Below, one piece after another: positions 56,792 to 64,000 of a DNA stretch of 64,000 bases. A program made the position numbers and the translations under genes. Every line of letters begins with the position of its first letter. Within the stretch, counting starts at the first letter, position 1. This DNA comes from Amia ocellicauda (lineage: Eukaryota; Chordata; Actinopteri; Amiiformes; Amiidae), in the NCBI RefSeq assembly GCF_036373705.1, contig NC_089850.1, positions 23,605,256-23,669,255 on the forward strand, given 5' to 3'. The notes below the pieces were generated by a model, which saw only the letters and a list, made by a program, of their open reading frames with translations, did no database searches and was not told where the DNA came from.

Positions 56792-58230
56792 TGTAACGGT
56801 TCCAATCGGATGGGCGCCAGGTGTGGAAAGAGCACACCAAAAAAAAGATCGAACGAAAAAGAAATAAGTAAAGATGACAGCCAACTGGATGACAGCCAAC
56901 TGGTGAAATGTCACCAGGGCACAGGTAGTAAGAGCACTGACATAGAAAATAGAGATAGAGTAAAGATCACATAACCTGGACCCTGTGCCAGCTAACTAGA
57001 GCATAAGACCCACAGGGTCAATAATTGTAGACAGAGGTGAAGTCCACAACATGCACTGTATAACAAACTATTAATTAAGTGAAAAAACACAAATGCAATA
57101 AATACAATATATCCGAAAATCAACATCCTATCAAAAAATGTCCCGGCAAAAACAAACAAAAATGTTCAATGATAAATAGTTGGAATAACAAAACAAAGTG
57201 ATCACAATAACCAAATACCTTTAATTTCAGTTTAGGTATACATTTACATATTATTCTCCCCTTGGTTGAGCTCAACATAAACTGTAATAACCCATACAAA
57301 AGATTAACCAACTAGCAATAGTAGCAACAAGAAAAAAAAAAACGTTGTAGACAAGACATACAAAGTTGGTAAATATGAAAATGAATCAGGATTACACAAA
57401 AGAAAATATTGATAATGCTGGGGAAGAAAATGAAAAAATAAAAACTAGTTAAGCTTCTGGGGTATAGTAATAAAGAAAGTAGCTGGACTCCAAAGAATAC
57501 AAACAAAATAATAAAACAATAATACAAATAAGTTAGAAAGTAGAATATGCACTATAACAAGAAACAAGGAAGACGAAACGAAATAGAAAATAGCCAAAAG
57601 AGCCCAGCTTCCCCAAAACTAAAGGATAGTGATACTAACTAGAAAATAAACCAAGCAAGAAAAGAAACAAAGGAATAGGATAATAGCAATAACCATAATA
57701 ACCGCCAATGATAAACACTAATGAGAATGGGGTGCCAGGAATGGTAGAGGCAGTCAGGGAAACAATACAGAAAGGGAAAAATCAAACCAGTCACCCAACT
57801 GCAGCAGGAGCCAGTCCAGAATTCCGGTCCACTTCCAGCTGTAGACAGCACAGCGCAATTCTCTTCAAAAGACTAGTAGTAATGTCCACTGCTAGCAACA
57901 TACGCAATCCTCTTCGAAAGACTAGTAGTAATGTCCACTGCTAGCAACATACACAATAGCACATCTCCAAGAAAAGAATGGAAAAACACTCCCGACAAAA
58001 TACCACAGCCACGCCACCTCACCTTCTTGCCTGCATGTCCATGAACTAAACAGTCCAGCCGGGAAAAAGTTCCCCAGTTCCCATCTCCACTTACTTCTTA
58101 GTTCCTCCCTATTCCTTTACCCCCTCCTTTTTATAGGGAAACCCTGGAGGATAATAGCAGCATAGCAGGTACAGTTGTTTGTTAAAGGGAAAAGGATGGA
58201 GAGATTCTCTCTCTACTCCAGACTATTACA
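56792..58230 (-). repeat. Gypsy 5' LTR, full length
   Basis: 1439 bp, TG...CA on -. A TATA box (TATAAAAA on -, 58128-58135) marks the promoter. Internal tandem duplications include a 16-bp unit near 56873-56905 and a unit of about 53 bp at 57855-57957. Confidence 0.92.
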
Positions 58231-58300
58231 TGTGTGAGACAGAGTATAGTAGAAATGGAAGGAGAATAGTGGAAATGGAAGGCAGGTCATTTATTGCGCT

Positions 58301-58310
58301 GTGATTGGCT
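58301..58310 (-). promoter_or_regulatory. Inverted CCAAT box near the HECT gene start
   Basis: GTGATTGGCT is an inverted CCAAT (NF-Y type) motif about 30 to 40 bases before the ATG at 58341. It could be part of a core promoter, though a coding leader cannot be excluded. Confidence 0.35.
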
Positions 58311-58340
58311 GAGAAGCTTGTACTGGGTCATGTTCAGTTC

Positions 58341-58562
58341 ATGATCAGCATGGAAGGGGAAGATGAGATGCGAGTATTGCAGCAAGCCATTGGGGTGTTA
58401 AGAAATATTTTATCATCCCCTGAAACTGTCACATACTTGCCCTCTTCCCTTGAGTGGCAGGGCACAGGCTCATTTACACCTAACGTTACTCATAGCAAGG
58501 CAGAAAGTGAGATGAGAGAACTTTTCAGACCTGGCAATTCCTGCAGTGTTTCTGGTTATTAG
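58341..58562 (+). CDS. Candidate first exon of the HECT gene
   Basis: An ATG at 58341 opens 73 codons: an acidic start, a helix (MRVLQQAIGVLRNIL), then a Ser/Thr-rich part ending SEMRELFRPGNSC. Fish HECT-ligase genes of this kind start with a short helical, poorly conserved region ending in a basic -LFRP- type segment, which fits. No clear donor site was fixed before the TAG at 58560-58562, so the exon end is unknown. Could be unrelated. Confidence 0.35.
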   Translation: MISMEGEDEMRVLQQAIGVLRNILSSPETVTYLPSSLEWQGTGSFTPNVTHSKAESEMRELFRPGNSCSVSGY

Positions 58563-59150
58563 CACTGGGCTGGACAGGTGTTTACGGTGTTTGTGTACAG
58601 ACTGTTAGCGTATAGCATGCTAATACTACATAAACATATGGATGAGACGTTCATAGACATCATAGATAGATAGAAACAGATAGAAACAGATCGCGCTGAA
58701 AAAGAGGTGAAAGTTAGTGTGTCCACACGGGTGTCCTGTCGGCTGTGGACTAATGTTAACGCTAGCTCAAGCAGGTAAAGTGAAGAGCTTAAAGCAGTAG
58801 CAGGGTCAAAATATTTTCAGAACTATGTAGACCATGCAATGTAGACCACAACTACAGATCATTGTCACATTGTTCAGCCCCAAGTGACAGTAACATTAGC
58901 AACCATTTTAAGATATTGACAATGCCTAATTTTAAGTAAAAAATGGTGTTATTGTAGTTTGTTGTAGGATAGCCTTTTCTGTTTTCTAGTTCTGTTCATG
59001 CATGATGAAATGAATGAGCCAACTTTTTTAAAAGAGCTGTGGTAAGATTCTTAAAACACAACATACAAAATGTTGCCATGTTTTATGGATTGGACAGAAT
59101 GCAATTAAGGATGAATAAATATCAAATATAATGTCTGCTTTGTCTTGTAG

Positions 59151-59355
59151 GACCAAAACAAGTTATCATGATACTTTCAACAAAGAAGTCATCCTTCTTC
59201 CGAGACCATCAAGCGGTCTTGTCGTCAAGCACCGCGCAAAGCAACAGTTAGAACAGGGACGTATATTGAATGGATTTGAATTCCAGAAATCCTGGGACCA
59301 GAGGACTGTCACTGAACAAATAAGGGATGCCTTCGGAGAAAAACTCTCTGCTGAT
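59151..59355 (+). CDS. HECT-ligase gene, internal exon
   Basis: The acceptor TTGTCTTGTAG precedes 59151, and the donor GAT|GTGAGT follows 59355. The frame gives HDTFNKEVILLPRPSSGLVV, then a basic segment and FQKSWDQRTVTEQIRDAFGEKL. This matches the conserved N-terminal region of fish G2E3-like HECT genes. The exon ends on a codon boundary. Confidence 0.65.
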
Positions 59356-59663
59356 GTGAGTTAAGCACTTTTATTTTATTACATCAAGTCCAAACTGTGA
59401 TATAATGATTCTACTCAAAATAAAAATATAAAGGATACCTCTTGTTATTTCCAGTGGTGAAAGTTGCATAAAATTAGATTATGTATACAATAGACCAAAC
59501 CTAAACTATTAAGCCAGTTATTCATACTAGTACATTGGATTTTGTGGTATCGCCGACATTCTTGTTCATTTTTGTCCTCAATCCTTTCTTTTTGGACAAT
59601 TTATTTTGTTTGTTTACTTATTTGTTTTTTTAAAATTTTGCAATTTTACCCACTGTTTTTCAG

Positions 59664-59800
59664 TACAGAGTTTCTGATGGCATGTTGCAACAGACTGATT
59701 TCGCCCCAAACTGTGGGCTGGACAGGAGCTGCTTGAAAAACTCATACATAAAGTACATAAATCAAAAGCCCTATACATCCAACATTCAAAGACAATTATG
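59664..59800 (+). CDS. HECT-ligase gene, second internal exon
   Basis: An acceptor with a polypyrimidine tract (CACTGTTTTTCAG) precedes 59664, and the donor ATG|GTATGT follows 59800. The exon is open in the frame set by the previous exon (45 codons plus 2 bases). The product resembles the segment that follows in related fish genes (GLDRSCLKNSYIKYINQKPY), but I recognise it only weakly. Confidence 0.5.
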
Positions 59801-59993
59801 GTATGTTATATCATACTTCAATTGACCTACAGAACATTGTAATAATAATAACAACCCATAATCAGTTTATAAACATGCATGCATGAAGATTAAATGTTGT
59901 CAGTTACCTCTGACCTTTGTAATCTCTGTTCTCTTTTTAATTTCAGCTTTGTAGCTGTAGAGCCATTATTAATGTTTTATATAAACTGTATTA

Positions 59994-60311
59994 TGTTTTA
60001 TATTAGAAATAATAATATGCAGACTGAGCAAATTAGATTTGTCAAGCTAGCAACAGGCAGTTGTCCAGAGGATATGCTCTGAACATTGGTCTCTCCACTT
60101 TGACTTCTGTTCATTATGATAAGAGGAACATCCAAACAGATCAATAGCCTACAGATACCAGTTTGCTTAGTGTTTGTTTGGGGTTTCCTGTTCTTCTTTC
60201 AAGGCTGAAAATGTTACATTATAGTGATTGATTACCTCATTGTTCATTGTTAAAGAAAACTGTGAGATTGGGCAGTTTGTATGCCACAACAGGAAAACAC
60301 CTGCTTCCATG
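59994..60311 (+). repeat. Dispersed repeat B, copy 2
   Basis: Direct partner of 20841-21157. Sequence downstream of the shared CACCTGCTTCCATG differs, so this may be the 3' border of the repeat. Confidence 0.75.
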
Positions 60312-60334
60312 TTCCATGCTTCAAAACTCCATCT

Positions 60335-60440
60335 GGGTGTGTTCCTGTATTCCTGCTGAACCCCGTCACCTGCCGGGATCAGCTCCGGCTTCCCCACAAC
60401 CCTGACCAGGATAAGCAGCTTCGAAAATGGATGGATTTTT
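60335..60440 (+). repeat. Fish LINE/SINE 3' tail-like fragment
   Basis: The block CCTGCCGGGATCAGCTCCGG, the segment with CCCTGACCAGGATAAGCAG and the ending in ATGGATGG follow the 3' tail pattern of widespread fish retroposons, which end in repeats of ATGGATGA type. Which LINE it belongs to was not determined. Confidence 0.5.
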
Positions 60441-60666
60441 ATTTTATTAAGGACTTTTGCATTGTCTCTCTAACTTATCTTAATTCTACATGTGTTTTAT
60501 ACTGAATGTACTTTTCTGCTTTAAAACCATGTCCTGTCTGTAGTGTTCTGTACAAAACCTGTTGGGAACCTTAACCTTTGTTGTACTGTCTACTTCAAAT
60601 AAACAATTTACAAATGTGCCTGCACAATATATATTATAAAGCAAACTATATATATATATATATATA

Positions 60667-61887
60667 CACTCACCTAAATGATTATTAGGAACACCATACT
60701 AATACTGTGTTTGACCCCCTTTCGCCTTCAGAACTGCCTTAATTCTACGTGGCATTGATTCAACAAGGTGCTGAAAGCATTCTTTAGAAATGTTGGCCCA
60801 TATTGAGAGGATAGCATCTTGCAGTTGATGGGGATTTGTGGGATGCACATCCAGGGCACGAAGCTCCCGTTCCACCACATCCCAAAGATGCTCTATTGGG
60901 TTGAGATCTGGTGACTGTGGGGGCCAGTTTAGTACAGTGAACTCATTGTCATGTTCAAGAAACCAATTTGAAATGATTCGACCTTTGTGACATGGTGCAT
61001 TATCCTGCTGGAAGTAGCCATCAGAGGATGGGTACATGGTGGTCATAAAGGGATGGACATGGTCAGAAACAATGCTCAGGTAGGCCGTGGCATTTAAACG
61101 ATGCCCAATTGGCACTAAGGGGCCTAAAGTGTGCCAAGAAAACATCCCCCACACCATTACACAACCACCACCAGCCTGCACAGTGGTAACAAGGCATGAT
61201 GGATCCATGTTCTCATTCTGTTTACGCCAAATTCTGACTCTACCATCTGAACGTCTCAACAGAAATCGAGACTCATCAGACCAGGCAACATTTTTCCAGT
61301 CTTCAACTGTCCAATTTTGGTGAGCTTGTGCAAATTGTAGCCTCTTTTTCCTATTTGTAGTGGAGATGAGTGGTACCCGGTGGGGTCTTCTGCTGTTGTA
61401 GCCCATCCGCCTCAAGGTTGTACGTGTTGTGGCTTCACAAATGCTTTGCTGCATACCTCGGTTGTAACGAGTGGTTATTTCAGTCAAAGTTGCTCTTCTA
61501 TCAGCTTGAATCAGTCGGCCCATTCTCCTCTGACCTCTAGCATCAACAAGGCATTTTCGCCCACAGGACTGCCGCATACTGGATGTTTTTCCCTTTTCAC
61601 ACCATTCTTTGTAAACCCTAGAAATGGTTGTGCGTGAAAATCCCAGTAACTGAGCAGATTGTGAAATACTCAGACCGGCCCGTCTGGCACCAACAACCAT
61701 GCCACGCTCAAAATTGCTTAAATCACCTTTCTTTCCCATTCAGACATTCAGTTTGGAGTTCAGGAGATTGTCTTGACCAGGACCACACCCCTAAATGCAT
61801 TGAAGCAACTGCCATGTGATTGGTTGGTTAGATAATTGCATTAATGAGAAATTGAACAGGTGTTCCTAATAATCCTTTAGGTGAGTG
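60667..61887 (-). mobile_element. DD36E Tc1/mariner transposon, intact copy 2
   Basis: 1221 bp, the same length as copy 1, with the same terminal repeats except for one G-to-T change in the low-coordinate end. Flanked by TA (60665-60666 and 61888-61889) within (TA)n tracts on both sides. It lies in the HECT gene intron on the opposite strand to the gene. Confidence 0.97.
60699..61739 (-). CDS. DD36E transposase, intact, 346 aa
   Basis: An uninterrupted ATG-to-stop frame. The catalytic Asp155, Asp246 and Glu283 are all present with 36 residues between the last two. It differs from the 30760-31800 protein at four positions: residue 129 Asn instead of Lys, 163 Arg instead of His, 193 Cys instead of Gly, and 303 Pro instead of Leu. 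The Gly193 change lies in the glycine-rich box next to the active-site strand and may weaken activity, so the other copy is the better candidate for a working enzyme. Confidence 0.95.
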   Translation of the reverse strand: MGKKGDLSNFERGMVVGARRAGLSISQSAQLLGFSRTTISRVYKEWCEKGKTSSMRQSCGRKCLVDARGQRRMGRLIQADRRATLTEITTRYNRGMQQSICEATTRTTLRRMGYNSRRPHRVPLISTTNRKKRLQFAQAHQNWTVEDWKNVAWSDESRFLLRRSDGRVRIWRKQNENMDPSCLVTTVQAGGGCVMVWGMFSWHTLGPLVPIGHRLNATAYLSIVSDHVHPFMTTMYPSSDGYFQQDNAPCHKGRIISNWFLEHDNEFTVLNWPPQSPDLNPIEHLWDVVERELRALDVHPTNPHQLQDAILSIWANISKECFQHLVESMPRRIKAVLKAKGGQTQY

Positions 61888-61899
61888 TATATATATATG

Positions 61900-61971
<72 letters not shown>

Positions 61972-62036
61972 CACACACACACACATTAACCCATTTACAC
62001 AGACAAGTATATTTAATTGATATAAACATCAACATC

Positions 62037-62122
<86 letters not shown>
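61888..62122. repeat. (TA)n, (CA)n and (TTA)n microsatellites
   Basis: (TA)n with occasional TG at 61888-61966, (AC)n at 61970-61985 and (TTA)n at 62038-62122. The frame that reads through here is a product of the repeats. Confidence 0.97.
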
Positions 62123-62125
<3 letters not shown>

Positions 62126-62320
62126 AGTGTTATTCTATCTTTTGGAATTGCTATCAAATTAGCCTGCCCCACTTATGCGTGACCAGACATTGTAATTTAC
62201 ATTGGATCAGGACTACTTTACTTTTTAAACGTAAAATCTTTCAAATACAGTTAACAGAAAATAAAGCTTCTACAGTAAATTAATAACTGTAACAGAAAAA
62301 ACACCAACCGAGTACATACT

Positions 62321-62608
62321 CACTCTAAAAATATATGATTCTTCAGCGGTTCTATCCAACCTTTGGGTTGTTCGTGAGTTAAAGGGTTAGTTTAAGAAGC
62401 GTGAGCTCCGTGGTAAACACAAGGGAGCATTTAAGAGCCCTTTTCATCATGATCGTGATTGATTTAACACACATTCAATGTGCTTTAAGGATCCTTGTTT
62501 GCAGGGAACCTTGGTAAAAGGTTCTAATAAGAACCTTAAGGATCCTCCACAGTATCAACCCTGGGAATCCAAAAAGGTTCTTATTAGAACCTTCACTTCT
62601 TAGAGTTT
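62321..62608. mobile_element. MITE with AGGTTCT/AGAACCT inner repeats
   Basis: The ends CACTCTAAAAA and the complement-like TTCTTAGAGT frame about 290 bp. Inside, AAGGTTCTAATAAGAACCTT (62517-62536) and its inverse AAGGTTCTTATTAGAACCTT (62574-62593) pair. Elements with such ends are frequent in fish. No coding capacity and no clear target duplication were seen. Confidence 0.6.
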
Positions 62609-62934
62609 ACATATAGGCTGAGTACTGTAATTGTATATGGACATATACATGTTTTAATTAGTGATTCCATAAGCTTTCATTAATTTCTAATACATTTTAG
62701 GACAGCCCTATAACTGTTAATATGTCACCACAAAGTGGATAGAGAGCAGAAGACACAACAATATTAATATGATACTTCGTGCTCTGCGCAGTTGGCGCCC
62801 GTTTCTCAGATTCTGTTGGCTCTTCTGGAGAAGCAGCTCGGCCGACGTGACTTACTTGCTGTCCAATGGCATCACTCAAATATATTTCACAATGTATCTC
62901 CCTTTCCGTTATTGCTTCTGAAAATGCTGCAGTA

Positions 62935-63128
62935 GCTGCTTTATTTTTTCAGCACTTCTAAATCTCGCAGCCCCTGTTTTATTTTTTCAGCACTTCTAAA
63001 TCTCACAGCCACTGCAAATCTCGCAGCCCCTGCTTTATTTTTTCAGCACTTCTAAATCTCGCAGCGGCTGCAAATCTCACAGCCCCTGCTTTATTTTTTC
63101 AGCAGCTGTTTTATTTTTTCAGCAGTAG
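62935..63128. repeat. Minisatellite in the HECT intron
   Basis: Four to six imperfect copies of a compound unit built from GCTTTATTTTTTCAGCA, CTTCTAAATCTCGCAGC and CACTGCAAATCTC modules, with units of about 38 to 60 bp. Each unit holds TTTTTTCAG, which is like a splice acceptor. Confidence 0.85.
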
Positions 63129-63434
63129 CACTTCAGGGCCACTGTACCAAAGACTTAATAACAGTGATAAGATTGTTACTGTCAGGACAGAAGTTACTTT
63201 AATGACAGATGCCACTGAGCATGTTTGGGAACGCAGTTCACAGAACTTCGCTAGCTTATTGTGCCACATATCACAACCTCCTGATTTTGTACTATACTAA
63301 ATACCTACCGATATACTTATGTACGTAATAATTATGTAGAAGTTCAAAATTGTCAATGACCATGGACAACACACACATAATGCCACCCTTTTAAAACTAG
63401 TGTGTGTAACTTATATTCATCTTGTTTGTTTCAG

Positions 63435-63754
63435 AAGGACCACAGGAATCTCTGTGCCAGCAAAAGATATTTTGCATGATCTTGCAACAAAAATAAATCA
63501 TCAGAAGAAATGCAAGTTTAAGATTAACCGATCCACAATCCTGGATGAAGCCATCAGAGGTTTTAAACCAGGGACATACGATCCATGTCACACTATTTCT
63601 GTCAGGTTTTCTGATGATATGGGAGTACCTGAAGAGGCTGTGGACTTGGGTGGACCAAGAAGAGAATTTCTATGACTTCTAATGGAAGCTTTGCCCCAAT
63701 CTCCCATGTTTGAGGGAAAAGAAGGCAAAATGAACTTGGCCCTTGACAGTATTG
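63435..63754 (+). pseudogene. HECT-domain exon with in-frame TGA
   Basis: The acceptor TTTGTTTCAG precedes 63435, and the donor ATTG|GTATAT follows 63754. The translation is a HECT ubiquitin-ligase domain start: ILHDLATKINHQ, AIRGFKPGTYDPCHTISVRF, then SDDMGVPEEAVDLGGPRREFL. A TGA at 63676-63678 falls where related proteins have Arg. The frame continues LLMEALPQSPMFEGKEGKMN to the donor. HECT domains pass ubiquitin from E2 through a Cys to substrates. The stop would remove the catalytic part, so this copy is a likely pseudogene unless the base is polymorphic or an error. Confidence 0.8.
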
Positions 63755-63904
63755 GTATATATTGATTGTAATCTCACATAATTTAGATGCTGAACGCCAG
63801 ATAATAATTAATTTAATTTATATCACTACATTTTATATGATGGTACAGGTATTTGTCAAGTCTTTGTACGCATGCACTGTAATAAATATTTTTATTTTCT
63901 CTAG

Positions 63905-64000
63905 CCATGAGAGAGGACAGGTACTTCATTGCAGGCAGGGCCATCGCAGTAAGTCTTGTACATGGTGGTCCTCCTGCAGGCTTTCTGTCCCCAACTCTCT
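63905..64000 (+). CDS. HECT-domain exon, continues past window
   Basis: The acceptor TTTTCTCTAG precedes 63905. The phase matches the previous donor: the split codon gives Ala. The translation MREDRYFIAGRAIAVSLVHG then GGPPAGFLSPTL is the conserved HECT N-lobe helix and loop. The exon is open to the window edge. Confidence 0.8.

Larger units (their letters stand above)
51097..58230 (-). mobile_element. Ty3/gypsy LTR retrotransposon, near full length
   Basis: LTRs start TGTAACGGTTCC and end CTATTACA on +. The target duplication TGTG flanks both sides (51093-51096 and 58231-58234). Genes lie on -: gag, zinc knuckle plus protease, RT, RNase H, integrase. The left LTR (3' LTR on -) lacks about 500 bp that the right LTR has. 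Every coding region is broken by stops or shifts, so the element is old or was inserted defective. Confidence 0.95.
59801..63434 (+). other. Intron of the HECT gene, filled with repeats
   Basis: It contains repeat B copy 2, a LINE/SINE tail, an intact DD36E transposon, long microsatellites, a MITE and a minisatellite. At least one exon seems to be missing or unrecognised here, because joining 59800 directly to 63435 creates a stop at the junction. Confidence 0.55.

Noticed and set aside
61881..62123. 80-codon frame rich in Tyr and Ile
   Set aside because: Translation of TA and TTA microsatellites.
62935..63128. Regular repeats that might suggest a CRISPR array
   Set aside because: Units are adjacent and imperfect with no unique spacers, in a vertebrate intron. 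It is a minisatellite.
63676..63678. TGA as a selenocysteine codon
   Set aside because: HECT ligases have no Sec at this place, relatives have Arg, and no SECIS element can be claimed. A nonsense change is simpler.

Overview
This is vertebrate nuclear DNA, most likely from a ray-finned fish. The evidence is one intact intronless trace amine-associated receptor gene (46080-47111), spliced exons of a fish-type HECT ubiquitin-ligase gene with ordinary GT-AG introns (58341-64000), and a dense mix of elements usual in fish genomes: Maverick/Polinton, DIRS, CR1, L1/Tx1-like LINEs, Ty3/gypsy, Tc1/mariner, hAT and piggyBac. The set would fit a non-teleost such as a sturgeon, bowfin, gar or bichir, but the sequence alone does not settle the species. 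No bacterial operon, CRISPR array, tRNA or rRNA gene was seen.

Layout. 1-6430: a decayed virus-like Maverick/Polinton, open at the left window edge, with integrase-chromodomain, penton-like, basic, major-capsid and adenain-type protease genes on + and two more genes on -. A Tc1 element (2362-3954) sits in the penton gene. 6430-16130: an L2-like LINE scrap, a DD36E transposon remnant, a CR1 LINE with an esterase ORF1, then a gypsy element split by a GATC-rich DNA transposon that itself holds a second Tc1, then a hAT transposase relic. 16131-24540: AT-rich DNA with microsatellites, a second DD36E remnant, two dispersed repeats and a hAT MITE with an 8-bp target duplication. 24540-39080: gypsy and CR1 fragments, then two L1/Tx1-like LINEs placed head to head. 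The minus-strand LINE contains a piggyBac-like MITE, which contains an intact DD36E transposon. 39080-45010: an LTR-like promoter segment and a GC-rich DIRS element. 45011-51092: the TAAR gene and its flanks. 51097-58230: a nearly full-length gypsy element with unequal LTRs and a TGTG target duplication. 58341-64000: the HECT gene, whose large intron holds a second intact DD36E copy, a minisatellite and a MITE.

How it fits together. Apart from the TAAR and the HECT gene, nearly everything recognisable is mobile DNA, and the nesting gives a relative order of insertions. The two 346-codon DD36E transposases (30760-31800 and 60699-61739) are the only mobile-element genes that read through without a break, and each copy still has terminal repeats and a TA target site. 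All other element genes carry stops, frameshifts or deletions. The HECT gene has an in-frame TGA at 63676-63678 inside its HECT domain, so this copy may be a pseudogene.
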